Positions 54,357 to 63,489 of a stretch of 64,000 nt of DNA are shown in pieces. The translations under genes were made by a program, and so were the position numbers. Source of the stretch: Leucobacter sp. PH1c (GTDB lineage Bacteria; Actinomycetota; Actinomycetes; Actinomycetales; Microbacteriaceae); assembly GCF_000633415.1 (NCBI RefSeq), contig NZ_AYMV01000009.1:1-64000 (forward strand), read 5' to 3'. Below the pieces are notes generated by a model. It was not told where the DNA came from. It saw only the letters and a program-made list of their open reading frames with translations, and made no database searches. Numbering within the stretch: the first letter of the stretch is position 1; each line of letters opens with the position of its first letter.

Positions 54357-55982
54357 CTAGTTCTTCGTGATCGTGCCGAGTCGGAACTTGAACGAACCGT
54401 CGAGCACGACGCCGTCGATCGCGTCGGTCGTGACCGCGACCTGCGTGCCCTGGAGCAGCGGGATCATCGGGACGTCCTGTGCGACCTGGGCCTGCGCCTC
54501 CTCGATGAGGGCGGTGCGCTTCGCGGGGTCGGTTTCAACGCGCTCACCGGCGATGAGCTCGTTGGTCTTCGGCGAGCTGTAGTGGTTGTTGAAGAAGCCG
54601 CCATCGACGAAGAACGGGCTCAGGAAGTTGTCCGCGTCCGAGAAGTCGGGGAACCAGCCGAGCTGGTACATCGGGTACGCGTCGGCCGGGAAGTCCTTCG
54701 AGTACTGGCCCCACTCAGTCGACTGCAGGTCGACCGAGAAGACGCCGTCCGTCTCGAGCTGCTGCTTGATGAGGGCGTACTCCTCGGAGGACGCGTCGCC
54801 GTAGTGGTCGGGGTTGTACTGCAGCTGCAGCTTGACGGGGAGCGTGATGCCTGCGCCCTCGAGGCGGGCCTTGGCCGCGGCCGCGTCGGCCCCGCCCTGC
54901 TTGTCGCCGTAGAGCTCCTTGAACGCGTCGGTGGCGCCCGTGAAGCCCTGCGCAACCGGGCTGTAGAGCGGCGTGAAGGTGTCCTTGTACACCTGCGTCG
55001 CGATCTTCTCGCGGTCGATCATGTCGGCCGCCGCCTGGCGCACGGCGAGCGCCTTCGCCTCGTCAGCCTCCGGCGTCTTCGCGCCGAAGGGCTGCGTGTC
55101 GAAGTTGAAGACGATGTAGCGGATCGCGCCGCCGGGGCCGTCGACGAGCTGCAGGCCGTCGGTCTTGCCGAGCTTCTCGGTGTCGGTCGCGGAGAGGCTG
55201 CGGAAGGCCACGTCCACGGCCTTCGTCTCCATCGCCTGGCTGAGGTTCGTCTCGTTCGCGAAGTACTTCACGTTGACGTCGCTCGTCTTGGGCGCGCCCC
55301 ACATGCCCGCGTAGTCGGCGTTCGCCGTGTACGACGCGAGGTCGTTCTTCTTGAAGCTCTTCAGCGTGTACTGGCCGGCGAAGGGCTGGCCCTTCACGAT
55401 CTCCTCATCGCTCAGCACGGCGTCGGCGGGGAACACGTCCTCGTCGACGATCGGAGCGACGGGGGTGGAGAGCACCTGCGGGAAGGTCTGGTCGTTGCCC
55501 TCCTTGAGGTGGAACTCGACCGTCGTGTCGTCGGGGGTCTCGACCTTCTCGAGGTTGCCGAGGAGGCTCGACGGGCCGCTCGGATCGGCGATCTTCACCT
55601 GGCGATCGAACGTGAACTTCACGTCCGAGCTGGTGAGGTCGTTGCCGTTCGCGAATTTGAGCCCGTCCTTGAGCTTCACCGTGTACACGGTGGGCGAGGT
55701 GAACTCGGCCGACTCGGCGATGTCGGGCGCGACGTCGCTCGACCCGATCTCGTGGTTGAGCAGGAACGGATAGACGTTCGTCATGACGGCGAACGAGCCG
55801 TTGTCATACGAACCGGCGGGATCGAGCGAGGTCACGACGTCGGTCGTGCCCACCGTGATCGCTCCGCCGGAGCCGCTGTCTCCGCCGCCGGTGTTCCCGC
55901 CGCCGGCTCCGTTGCTCGCGCAGGCCGTGAGCAGCACGGCGCTGCCGATCAGCGCTGCCGCAGACATCATTGTCTTCTTCAA
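54357..55982 (-). CDS. Peptide ABC transporter substrate-binding lipoprotein (operon B)
   Basis: The 541-residue SBP_bac_5 protein has a lipoprotein signal (KKTMMSAAALIGSAVLLTAC), then a Gly/Asn/Ser-rich linker and the two-lobed binding fold (TSLDPAGSYDNGSFAVMTNV, VYTVKLKDGLKFANGNDLTS). The start is TTG at 55982, chosen because GGAGG lies 5 nt upstream and the following Lys-Lys begins a normal signal peptide; ATG codons four and five positions on are alternatives. It is the first gene of operon B. Confidence 0.92.
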   Translation of the reverse strand: MKKTMMSAAALIGSAVLLTACASNGAGGGNTGGGDSGSGGAITVGTTDVVTSLDPAGSYDNGSFAVMTNVYPFLLNHEIGSSDVAPDIAESAEFTSPTVYTVKLKDGLKFANGNDLTSSDVKFTFDRQVKIADPSGPSSLLGNLEKVETPDDTTVEFHLKEGNDQTFPQVLSTPVAPIVDEDVFPADAVLSDEEIVKGQPFAGQYTLKSFKKNDLASYTANADYAGMWGAPKTSDVNVKYFANETNLSQAMETKAVDVAFRSLSATDTEKLGKTDGLQLVDGPGGAIRYIVFNFDTQPFGAKTPEADEAKALAVRQAAADMIDREKIATQVYKDTFTPLYSPVAQGFTGATDAFKELYGDKQGGADAAAAKARLEGAGITLPVKLQLQYNPDHYGDASSEEYALIKQQLETDGVFSVDLQSTEWGQYSKDFPADAYPMYQLGWFPDFSDADNFLSPFFVDGGFFNNHYSSPKTNELIAGERVETDPAKRTALIEEAQAQVAQDVPMIPLLQGTQVAVTTDAIDGVVLDGSFKFRLGTITKN

Positions 55983-56126
55983 GAGTTCCTCCAGGTACCC
56001 AAGGGGTGACGCGCGCGGCGGAAGCAGTGCGCTTCGCTGCGCGTGTCGTTCAACGAACTTGAGCCTACCGAACGTTCGGCGGAAGCCCGACCGTCGCGAC
56101 CATTTTGTGACCACCCCGAACAAAGA

Positions 56127-56159
56127 CGAACACCCCCTCAGCGTCTGAGGGGGTGTTCG
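56127..56159 (-). terminator. Intrinsic terminator of operon C
   Basis: 15-bp perfect stem (cgaacaccccctcag) with a CGT loop. On the minus strand it is followed by TCTTTGTT, so it ends the leftward operon at 56197-61601 before the operon B binding-protein gene. Confidence 0.85.
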
Positions 56160-56196
56160 TCCACACCTGAGGACGCCGAAGGGCGTCTCGAAGTGA

Positions 56197-57939
56197 CTAT
56201 CCGGCGGTGCCTGCGTCCTCGAGCCCCAGCTCGATGTTCGCCCCGGGAATCGCCGCGAGGAGGTTCTTCGTGTACTCCTGCTGCGGGTTCTCGAAGACCT
56301 CGCTCGTGGTCGCCTGCTCCACGATCCGGCCCTGCTGCATCACGCACACGCGATCCGCGATCAGGCGGACGACCGCGAGGTCGTGCGTGATGAACAGGTA
56401 CGTGAGGCCCAGCTCTCGCTGGAGCTCCGCGAGGAGGTCCAGGATCTGCGCCTGCACGAGCACGTCGAGCGCGGAGACCGCCTCGTCGAGCACGAGAATG
56501 TCCGGCTTGAGCGCCAGGCCGCGGGCCACCGCGACGCGCTGCCGCTGACCGCCCGAGAGCTCGTTCGGGTAGCGGGTCGCGAGCTCGCGGGGCAGGGCCA
56601 CCTGGTCGAGCAGTTCGAGCATGCGGGCCTTGCGGCTCGCCGCGTCGCCCACGCCGTGGATCTTCAGCGGCTCCATGATGGTGTTGCCGATGTTGTGGAG
56701 CGGGTCCAGGGAGCCGTAGGGGTCCTGGAACACGGGCTGGAGCGTCGAGCGGAGCTTGAACAGCTCCGCGCGGCTCATGCCCTTCGTCTCCTTGCCGCCG
56801 ACCCGGATCGAGCCGGAGCTCGGTTCCTCGAGCTGCAGCACCATCTTGGCGATCGTCGACTTGCCGGATCCCGACTCGCCGACGAGCGCCATCGTCTCGC
56901 CGCGCTTCACCGTGAAGGTGGCTCCCGAGACCGCATGGAAGTCCTCGGATCCGAAGTTGCCCTTGCGGATCTTGTAGATCTTCCCGAGATCCGAGACCTC
57001 AATCATCGGCTCGCCGTGCTTCACGACGCGCTCGGCGCCCTCCGCGAGAGCGGCGAGGTCGAACGACTCGGTGGGCGCTGCGGGGACCGCGGCGTCGCCG
57101 CCGATGCGGCGCGAGGCGAGGCTCGGCGCCGCCGACACGAGGCGCTTCGTGTAGGGGTGCTGCGGGCGCTGGAGGATCTCCTTGCTCGGCCCCGACTCCA
57201 CGATGTTGCCCTGGTACATGACGATGAGCTTCTCCGCGCGCTCGGCCGCGAGGCCGAGGTCGTGGGTGATGAAGACGACCGCCGTGCCGAGCTGCGAGGT
57301 GAGCTGCTCCAGGTGGTCGAGCACCACGCGCTGCACCGTCACGTCGAGCGCCGAGGTGGGCTCATCCGCGATCAGGAGCGCCGGCTCCGCCGAGAGACCG
57401 ATGCCGATGAGCGCGCGCTGCTTCATGCCGCCCGAGAACTGGTGCGGGTACTGCTTCATGCGCTGCTCGGCGTTCTGCAGGCCGGCCTGCTCGAGCACCT
57501 GGACGGCGCGTGCGCGCACCTCCTTGCGCCCCTTGGCGAGGCCGTTCGCACGGATCGCTTCCTCGACCTGGAAACCGATCGACCAGACCGGGTTCAGGTT
57601 CGACATCGGGTCCTGCGGAACGAGGCCGATCTCGCGTCCGCGGATCGACTCCATGTCGCGCCGGCCGATGCCGACGAGCTCGCGCCCCTGCCAGTTCACG
57701 GAACCGCCCGTGATGTGGCCGGTGCCCGGGAGGAGGTTCATGACCGCGTGCATCGTGGTCGACTTGCCGGAGCCGGACTCGCCGACGATGGCGACGGTCT
57801 CTCCGGGGAACACGTCGAAGCTGACGCCGTGGACGACTTCCTTCGGCTGCTTGTCGACCTTGAACGCGACCCGGAGGTCGCGGACGCTCAGGACGGGCTT
57901 CATCTGCTGTGCTTCGCTTCCGTTCGTGGTCTCGCTCAT
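56197..57939 (-). CDS. Fused double ATPase of peptide ABC transporter (operon C)
   Basis: The 580-residue protein has two ABC domains: GESGSGKSTTMHAV, FSGGMKQRAL and DEPTSALDV in the first; GESGSGKSTIAKMV, LSGGQRQRVA and DEAVSALDV in the second. In the latter Walker B is followed by Glu-Ala-Val rather than Glu-Pro, as in other DppF-type domains. It overlaps the DppC stop by 4 bp and is the last gene of operon C. Confidence 0.94.
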   Translation of the reverse strand: MSETTNGSEAQQMKPVLSVRDLRVAFKVDKQPKEVVHGVSFDVFPGETVAIVGESGSGKSTTMHAVMNLLPGTGHITGGSVNWQGRELVGIGRRDMESIRGREIGLVPQDPMSNLNPVWSIGFQVEEAIRANGLAKGRKEVRARAVQVLEQAGLQNAEQRMKQYPHQFSGGMKQRALIGIGLSAEPALLIADEPTSALDVTVQRVVLDHLEQLTSQLGTAVVFITHDLGLAAERAEKLIVMYQGNIVESGPSKEILQRPQHPYTKRLVSAAPSLASRRIGGDAAVPAAPTESFDLAALAEGAERVVKHGEPMIEVSDLGKIYKIRKGNFGSEDFHAVSGATFTVKRGETMALVGESGSGKSTIAKMVLQLEEPSSGSIRVGGKETKGMSRAELFKLRSTLQPVFQDPYGSLDPLHNIGNTIMEPLKIHGVGDAASRKARMLELLDQVALPRELATRYPNELSGGQRQRVAVARGLALKPDILVLDEAVSALDVLVQAQILDLLAELQRELGLTYLFITHDLAVVRLIADRVCVMQQGRIVEQATTSEVFENPQQEYTKNLLAAIPGANIELGLEDAGTAG

Positions 57940-58889
57940 CGTCGCGCCCTCGCCTTCGGGTCGAGTGCGTCGCGGACGACCTCACCCAGCAGGATGAAGC
58001 CGAGCACCGTGATGGTGAGCGCGAGCGACGGCCAGAGCAGCGGCATCGGGTCGGTGCGCAGCGACAGCTGAGCCGCGCTGATGTCGTTGCCCCAGCTGAT
58101 GAACTGCCCAGGGGGCAGGCCGACGCCGAGGAACGAGAGGACCGACTCGGCGACGATCGCCGAGGAGAGCGAGATCGTCGTGACGACGATCGCGGGGGCG
58201 ATCGCGTTCGGGATGACGTGCTTCACCATCGTCCCGAGGCGGGAGAGTCCGAGCGACTCCGCCGCCATCACGAAATCGGCGTTCTTCACCCGAAGGATCT
58301 CACTGCGCACGATGCGCGCGGTGATGGGCCAGGAGAAGCCGCCGATCGCGAGCGCGATGACGAGCGGGTTGCGGTGCTCGGAGAGCACGCTCATCACGAC
58401 GACGGCCGCGAGGATGTAGGGAATCGAGAAGAAGATGTCGCCGATGCGGGAGAGCACGGAGTCGAGCGCGCCGCCGAAGAAGCCGGCGATCGAGCCCATG
58501 ATGGTGCCCACCACGAAGGTGATCGTGATCACGATGAGGCCGACGGACACCGAGGTCGAGGTGCCGTGGACGATGCGCGAGTAGACGTCGCAGCCCTGCT
58601 TGTTGAAGCCGAGCGGGTGCCCCGAGGTGGGGCTGCCGTTCGAGTTCGGGAGGGTGCACGTGCGGGGATCCACCTGGGTGAAGAGCGTCGGGAACAGCGC
58701 GACGAGGGCGACGACGAGGAGGATCACCGCGGAGATCCAGAACATCGGCCGACCGCGCATATCGCGCCAAGCGTCGCGCCAGAGCGAGGACTTCTTCTCG
58801 GAGATCTTCACCGCGTCGACGGCCGCGACGGGCGTCTCGTCGAACGGGGCGACGTAGTGTTCGATGTGGGGCTTCTGCGGCTCAGGCAT
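57936..58889 (-). CDS. ABC transporter permease, DppC type (operon C)
   Basis: A 317-residue permease with six membrane segments (first at about 45-68). After helix one lies a loop with two cysteines (DPRTCTLPNS and KQGCDVYSRIVHG), the second within the DppC motif. The EAA loop is DFVMAAESLGLSRLGTMVKH. It overlaps DppB by 8 bp and the ATPase by 4 bp. Confidence 0.94.
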   Translation of the reverse strand: MPEPQKPHIEHYVAPFDETPVAAVDAVKISEKKSSLWRDAWRDMRGRPMFWISAVILLVVALVALFPTLFTQVDPRTCTLPNSNGSPTSGHPLGFNKQGCDVYSRIVHGTSTSVSVGLIVITITFVVGTIMGSIAGFFGGALDSVLSRIGDIFFSIPYILAAVVVMSVLSEHRNPLVIALAIGGFSWPITARIVRSEILRVKNADFVMAAESLGLSRLGTMVKHVIPNAIAPAIVVTTISLSSAIVAESVLSFLGVGLPPGQFISWGNDISAAQLSLRTDPMPLLWPSLALTITVLGFILLGEVVRDALDPKARARR

Positions 58890-59808
58890 AGCGGATCCTC
58901 GGATCGAGAACGGCGTAGAGGAGATCGACGAGCAGGTTCACGCCGAGGTAGATGAGCACCATCACGGTGACGAAGGAGACCACCGTGGTGTTCTCGCCCT
59001 TCAGGATCGCCTTGAAGAGCACGTTGCCGACGCCGGGCACGTTGAAGATGCCCTCCGTGACGGTCGCGCCGACCATGAGGATGCCGAAGTCCGTCGCCGT
59101 GTTCGTGATCGTGGGGATCAGGGAGTTGCGGAGCACGTGCACGGGGATGACCCGGCCGCGGCTCAGGCCCTTCGCGTACGCGGTGCGGACGAAGTCCTGG
59201 TTCAGCGTGTCAATCACGGAGGCGCGGGTGAGGCGCATGCTCGTGGCATAGAGGCTGACGCCCAGCACGATGGCCGGGAGCAGGAGGTCCTTGAGCGGGG
59301 CTCCCCCGCCGACGGTCGGGCTGAACCAGCCGAGCTTGAGTCCGAGGCCGTACTGCGCGATGAACGCGATCACGAAGATCGGGATACTCATGAAGATGAG
59401 CCCGATGATCAGGTTGATGTTGTCGAACAGCTTGCCCTTGCGGAGGCCCGAGAACAGGCCGATCACGACGGCGAGCACGAGCGAGATGGCGATCGCCATG
59501 ATCGCCAGCTTGATCGTCACCGGGAAGGCGCGGGCGAGGATCTGGGAGACCGGCTCGCCCGAGAAGCTCACACCGAAGTCACCGATGAAGATGCCCTTCA
59601 GGTACAGCAGGTACTGGATGAAGAACGGCTGGTCCAGGTTGTACTGCTCGCGGAGCCGCTCGAGGACGGCGTCGCTCGGGACCTTCTCGCCGAACATTGC
59701 GGCGACGGGGTCGCCCGGCATGGCGAAGACCATGAAGTAGATGAGGAAGGTGGTCCCGAGGAGAACCGGGATCACCTGAAGAACGCGGAAGAGGATGTAT
59801 CTCAGCAT
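58882..59808 (-). CDS. ABC transporter permease, DppB type (operon C)
   Basis: A 308-residue permease beginning LRYILFRVLQVIPVLLGTTF, then YNLDQPFFIQYLLYLKGIFI, FGVSFSGEPV and the EAA loop DFVRTAYAKGLSRGRVIPVH, ending LYAVLDPRIRYA. It has six membrane segments and typical length. It is separated from the upstream binding-protein gene by 182 bp containing two strong hairpins. Confidence 0.94.
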   Translation of the reverse strand: MLRYILFRVLQVIPVLLGTTFLIYFMVFAMPGDPVAAMFGEKVPSDAVLERLREQYNLDQPFFIQYLLYLKGIFIGDFGVSFSGEPVSQILARAFPVTIKLAIMAIAISLVLAVVIGLFSGLRKGKLFDNINLIIGLIFMSIPIFVIAFIAQYGLGLKLGWFSPTVGGGAPLKDLLLPAIVLGVSLYATSMRLTRASVIDTLNQDFVRTAYAKGLSRGRVIPVHVLRNSLIPTITNTATDFGILMVGATVTEGIFNVPGVGNVLFKAILKGENTTVVSFVTVMVLIYLGVNLLVDLLYAVLDPRIRYA

Positions 59809-59916
59809 GTGCTGGTCCTCCCCCGCTCGACTGAGCTATGCATGTGGGTATTCTCTCGCAGTTGTGGTGCGCAGCAAACCTCGGGACTTCGGTGTTCCGG
59901 GCCTGCAAGTCTGGGG

Positions 59917-59951
59917 GCCGTGCCGCGGGGAGGGTGTCCCCGCGGCACGGC
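59917..59951 (-). terminator. First of two intercistronic hairpins (operon C)
   Basis: Perfect 15-bp stem (gccgtgccgcgggga) with a 5-nt loop, between the binding-protein and permease genes. The remaining sequence from here to the permease start at 59808 holds only its leader. Confidence 0.75.
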
Positions 59952-59954
59952 GGA

Positions 59955-59978
59955 GGCCCCGGAGCACGCTCCGGGGCC
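59955..59978 (-). terminator. Second of two intercistronic hairpins (operon C)
   Basis: Perfect 10-bp stem (ggccccggag) with a CACG loop, 3 bp from the first hairpin and 12 bp after the binding-protein stop. Confidence 0.7.
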
Positions 59979-59990
59979 CACGCAGAAGGG

Positions 59991-61601
59991 TTACTTCTTG
60001 GTGATCTCGTTGAAGATCGGGACCGAGTTCCAGCCGAACTTCACGTTGTCGACGTTCTCGCTGAAGCCACCGGTCGTGCCCTGGTACCAGAGCGGGATCG
60101 AGGGCATGTCCTCGAGGAGGATCTCCTGAGCCTGGTGCAGCTTATCGATCGACTTCTCGTGATCGGCTTCCTGCACGGCCTCGTCGAGCAGCTTGTCGAA
60201 CTCGGCGTTCGAGTAGAAGCCGTGGTTCGAGCTCGCACCCGTGTAGTACAGGGGCTGCAGGTAGTTGTACGCACCCGGGTAGTCGGCCTGCCAGCCGGCG
60301 CGGAACGGGCCGCCCACGGTGTCAGCCTCGCGGTCCTCCAGGAACGCCTGGAAGGTCGGGTACAGCTTCGGCGCTGCGGTGATGCCGAGGTTGTTCGCCC
60401 ACTGGTTCGCAACGGCCTCGATCCACACCTGGTGCGGGCCGTCGGAGTTGGTCGCGACCTCGAGCGTGCCCTCGAAGGGGCTGATCTTGTCGGCCTCAGC
60501 CCACAGCTTCTTCGCCTCGTCGAGGTTGAAGTCGAGCTTCTCGACGCCCTTCAGATCCTCGGTGTAGCCATCAACGATGGGCGAGGTGAAGTCCTTCGCG
60601 GGGATGTTGGTGCCCTCGAAGATCACGTCGATGATCTCCTCGCGGTCGACCGCCATCGACAGCGCCTGGCGGCGCAGCTTGCCCTCTTCGCCCGTGAAGT
60701 GCTCGAGGTTCTCCGAGATGGTGAGCGTCGTCATGAGCGCACCGGCCTGGTTGATGGCGCGATCGCCGAGCTCGTCCTGGAAGACCGCGAACGAGGTGTC
60801 CGGGATCTGGTCGAGCACGTCGAGGTTGTTCGCCATCAGGTCCGTGTAGGCCGCGTCGAGCGACGCGTAGACCTTGAAGTCGATGCCGCCGTTGACGACC
60901 TCGCGGGGGCCGACGTAGCTGTCGTTCTTCACGAGCTTGATCTCGACATCGTGCTTCCACGCGTCGTCGCTCGCGAACTTGTACAGGCCGTTGCCGATCG
61001 GCGCCTGGCCGAAGGCCTCCATGTCCTCGAACGCGACGTCCGGGAGCGGGTAGTAGGCCGAGTAGCCGAGACGATCCCGGAAGTCGGGGGTCGCGTCGAT
61101 CGTGAACGTGTAGTCGTCAACGACCTTCAGGCCCTCGAGCTGCTCAACGGGCTCGCTGTCGCTGAAGCCCTTGATCGCCTCGAAGAAGTACTGGTTGCCG
61201 AGCGCGTTGTCGACGTTCGCCGCGTAGTTCCACGCGTCGACGAAGTTGTGCGCCTGAACGGGCGTGCCGTCGGAGAAGACCGCATCCTCGCGGAGCTTCA
61301 CCGTCCAGAGCGTGCCGTTCTCCGACTCGATCGACTCGGCGACACCCATCTGGGTCGCACCATCGGCGTCGTAGTACACGAGGCCTTCCCAGAGCGCGTC
61401 GACGACCTTGCCGCCGCCGACCTCGGTCGTGTCAGCGGGAATGAGGCCCTTCTGAGGCTCGGTGGCGTTGACGGTGATGATGCCCTCACCGCTGCCGCTC
61501 GCACCGTTGTCCGATCCCCCGCCCGACGTGCAGCCCGACAGGGCGAGCGCGCCTGCGGCGGCCAGAGCGATGAAGCCCAGGCCCATCCGTGATCGCTTCA
61601 C
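59991..61601 (-). CDS. Peptide ABC transporter substrate-binding lipoprotein (operon C)
   Basis: The 536-residue SBP_bac_5 protein starts at GTG 61601, which has AAGGAGG about 8 nt upstream. The lipobox LALSGC follows a short hydrophobic stretch (residues 8-22), then a Ser/Gly linker. Core motifs are NATEPQKGLIPADTTEVGGG, LWTVKLREDAVFSDGTPVQA, and the second lobe TNIPAKDFTSPIVDGY. It is closer to oligopeptide-binding OppA proteins than to nickel binders. It is the first gene of operon C. Confidence 0.93.
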   Translation of the reverse strand: MKRSRMGLGFIALAAAGALALSGCTSGGGSDNGASGSGEGIITVNATEPQKGLIPADTTEVGGGKVVDALWEGLVYYDADGATQMGVAESIESENGTLWTVKLREDAVFSDGTPVQAHNFVDAWNYAANVDNALGNQYFFEAIKGFSDSEPVEQLEGLKVVDDYTFTIDATPDFRDRLGYSAYYPLPDVAFEDMEAFGQAPIGNGLYKFASDDAWKHDVEIKLVKNDSYVGPREVVNGGIDFKVYASLDAAYTDLMANNLDVLDQIPDTSFAVFQDELGDRAINQAGALMTTLTISENLEHFTGEEGKLRRQALSMAVDREEIIDVIFEGTNIPAKDFTSPIVDGYTEDLKGVEKLDFNLDEAKKLWAEADKISPFEGTLEVATNSDGPHQVWIEAVANQWANNLGITAAPKLYPTFQAFLEDREADTVGGPFRAGWQADYPGAYNYLQPLYYTGASSNHGFYSNAEFDKLLDEAVQEADHEKSIDKLHQAQEILLEDMPSIPLWYQGTTGGFSENVDNVKFGWNSVPIFNEITKK

Positions 61602-61876
61602 TAGTTTCCTCCTTGAACGTGTCCGCCCCGGGCAGCGCGCACGACGAGGTGCGGCCGAATCTCTCCCCGAACGGATTCGGTATATTCCCGCCCAGCTTAT
61701 CGACCCCGACGCCCGCGCCTCCAAAAATGCGACAGCCGTGACTGCTTCGTGACCCAGAACTGTGGCTCCCGGCAAGAGCACTGCGCGAGTTCGGGGTACT
61801 TTCTGTACATAATCACTACAGTTCGCGGGTACAGCCTGCTCAGTGGGCGCCGAGCCGCCGCCCGGGTATTCCGCGC
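61602..61876. promoter_or_regulatory. Divergent intergenic region of operon C and the CPBP gene
   Basis: No gene is supported here. AT-rich spots include cggtatattcc (61678-61688) and tctgtacataatcactacag (61804-61823), the latter a candidate leftward promoter or binding site. The rightward TACGCT box lies at the end. Confidence 0.35.
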
Positions 61877-61882
61877 TACGCT
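61877..61882 (+). promoter_or_regulatory. -10 box of the second CPBP gene
   Basis: TACGCT, 6 nt before the GTG at 61889. Confidence 0.5.
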
Positions 61883-61888
61883 GAGGCC

Positions 61889-62665
61889 GTGAATCCCGCC
61901 GCCACTCGCTCCCGCCTGCGCTGGGAGATCGCGATCGTCCTCGCGCTATCCTTCGGCGCCTCCGCCGTGTACGCGATCGTCTCGCTCATCGAGCGGCTGA
62001 GCCGGGACACCGCGCTCGCGCAGCAGACCACCACGATCAACTCCTCGCTGTCGGAGCGGCCGGTCTTCGACCTGATCTCGCAACTGCTGTCGTTCGGCTT
62101 CGGGCTGGCGCCCGTGGCGCTCGTCGTCTTCCTGCTCTGGCGCCCCCGGCGTCCCCACCTCGCGCACCTCGGGCTCGGCGGACAGAGCCGCTGGGGGCGC
62201 GAGACGCTCGGCGGCGTCGGTCTCGCGGCGCTGATCGGGATCCCGGGCATCGGCTTCTACCTCGTCTCGAAGGCGATCGGGATCAACCTCACCGTCGTGC
62301 CCACCGCGCTCGATGCGTACTGGTGGACCGTGCCGGTACTGATCCTGCACGCGCTGCGCGCGGCGCTCACCGAGGAGCTCATCGTCGTCGCCTACCTCTT
62401 CGACCGGCTGCGCCGGCTCGGCGTCGGCACGGTGGCGATCATCGTGTCGAGCGCGCTGCTGCGCGGCAGCTACCACCTCTACCAGGGCTTCGGCGGCTTC
62501 CTCGGCAACGTGATCATGGGCCTCGTCTTCGGGTGGGCGTACCACCGCTTCGGCCGCTCGCTCCCGCTCGTGGTGGCGCACTGGATCCTCGACATCGTGA
62601 GCTTCGCGGGCTACCCGCTCGCGCTCGCGCTCTGGCCCGCACTGTTCGGGGTGTCCGGCAGCTAA
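61889..62665 (+). CDS. CPBP-family intramembrane metalloprotease-like protein
   Basis: A 258-residue membrane protein with about seven to eight hydrophobic segments. The C-terminal half has the CPBP motifs: TEELIVVAYLFDRL (Glu-Glu pair, but Val where the EExxxR motif has Arg), SALLRGSYHLYQGFGGF (with His), GWAYHRFGRSLPLVVAH and WILDIVSF (final His and Asp). This variant pattern is common in actinobacterial members. The substrate is unknown. It is distinct from the CPBP protein at the start of the window. Confidence 0.87.
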   Translation: MNPAATRSRLRWEIAIVLALSFGASAVYAIVSLIERLSRDTALAQQTTTINSSLSERPVFDLISQLLSFGFGLAPVALVVFLLWRPRRPHLAHLGLGGQSRWGRETLGGVGLAALIGIPGIGFYLVSKAIGINLTVVPTALDAYWWTVPVLILHALRAALTEELIVVAYLFDRLRRLGVGTVAIIVSSALLRGSYHLYQGFGGFLGNVIMGLVFGWAYHRFGRSLPLVVAHWILDIVSFAGYPLALALWPALFGVSGS

Positions 62666-62670
62666 CGAGC

Positions 62671-62708
62671 CGGGGCGCCCGGCAGATCACTCTCTGCCGG
62701 GCGCCCCG
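62671..62708. terminator. Bidirectional hairpin between convergent genes
   Basis: Perfect 16-bp stem (cggggcgcccggcaga) with a TCACTC loop, 5 bp after the CPBP stop and 23 bp before the stop of the convergent hypothetical gene. Confidence 0.8.
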
Positions 62709-62731
62709 ATCCGGATCGCGGGGTGCTCCCG

Positions 62732-63436
62732 CTAGCCGACCTTGATCGACTTCACCCAGGCGTCGAGGAGGCCCCAGACCTCGTCGTACAGCTCGGGAGC
62801 GGCCTCGCACTTGCTCGCGGGCTTCGCGACCTCGAAGGTGCCGTTCGGCAGCTTCGTCGCGCCCCACTCCCCGCGCATCGCGGCGCAGGACTCGGGGAAG
62901 GAGTTGAAGAGCTCACCGCTCAGCTTCAGGTGGGAGCTGTCCGGAATCTCGAAGTTCGCCGCGCCGAGGCGCTGCGGCCAGTCGGAGCTCGCGTTCCACG
63001 GACCGATCGGGAACGAGGTCGTGGGGCCCACGTCGACGCTCGGCACCGTGTTCTCGTCGGGCTTCTCCGTCGCGGGCTTCTCCGTCGATGGCGTGCTCGG
63101 CTCGGTCGTGGGCTTCGTCGTGCTCGGTGTCTCCGTCGCGGTGGGGCGCGGCGTCTCGGGGGCGGCTTCGCCCTGCCCGCGCGCGATGTTCACCACGACG
63201 ATCGATGCGACGATCGCGATGAGCGCAACGATCCCGACGATGATCCAGGGCTTCGCCTGCGCCGCGCGATCGCGCTGAGGCGGCTCCGGGGTGACCCAGG
63301 CGGTGCCGCGGTCGGCGGGCAGCGGGGCGGTCCGCACCCGCTCGGCCTGCTCGTAGGCGAGGCGTTCACGGGCGGGGACGGGCTCGGGCGTCTCGTCGGC
63401 GGGGCCGAAGAGTTCCTCCAGTGGGTCCTTATTCAC
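62732..63436 (-). CDS. Hypothetical single-pass membrane protein with Thr/Pro-rich stalk
   Basis: I do not recognise this 234-residue protein. It has a charged cytoplasmic N-terminus (1-62), one transmembrane helix (about 63-84, PWIIVGIVALIAIVASIVVV), a Thr/Pro/Glu/Lys-rich stalk (about 90-135) and an outer domain (about 140-234) with two cysteines (ESCAAMRG, SKCEAAPE) that may pair. The GTG start is 6 nt after a TAGGGT box. Wall-associated or sensing roles are possible but not shown. Confidence 0.75.
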   Translation of the reverse strand: MNKDPLEELFGPADETPEPVPARERLAYEQAERVRTAPLPADRGTAWVTPEPPQRDRAAQAKPWIIVGIVALIAIVASIVVVNIARGQGEAAPETPRPTATETPSTTKPTTEPSTPSTEKPATEKPDENTVPSVDVGPTTSFPIGPWNASSDWPQRLGAANFEIPDSSHLKLSGELFNSFPESCAAMRGEWGATKLPNGTFEVAKPASKCEAAPELYDEVWGLLDAWVKSIKVG

Positions 63437-63442
63437 ACCCCC

Positions 63443-63448
63443 ACCCTA
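63443..63448 (-). promoter_or_regulatory. -10 box of the stalked membrane protein gene
   Basis: TAGGGT on the minus strand, 6 nt before the GTG at 63436. Confidence 0.4.
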
Positions 63449-63489
63449 ACTTCTCCGGATCGGAGCTCCGCATCGCCTGGCCGATCGGC

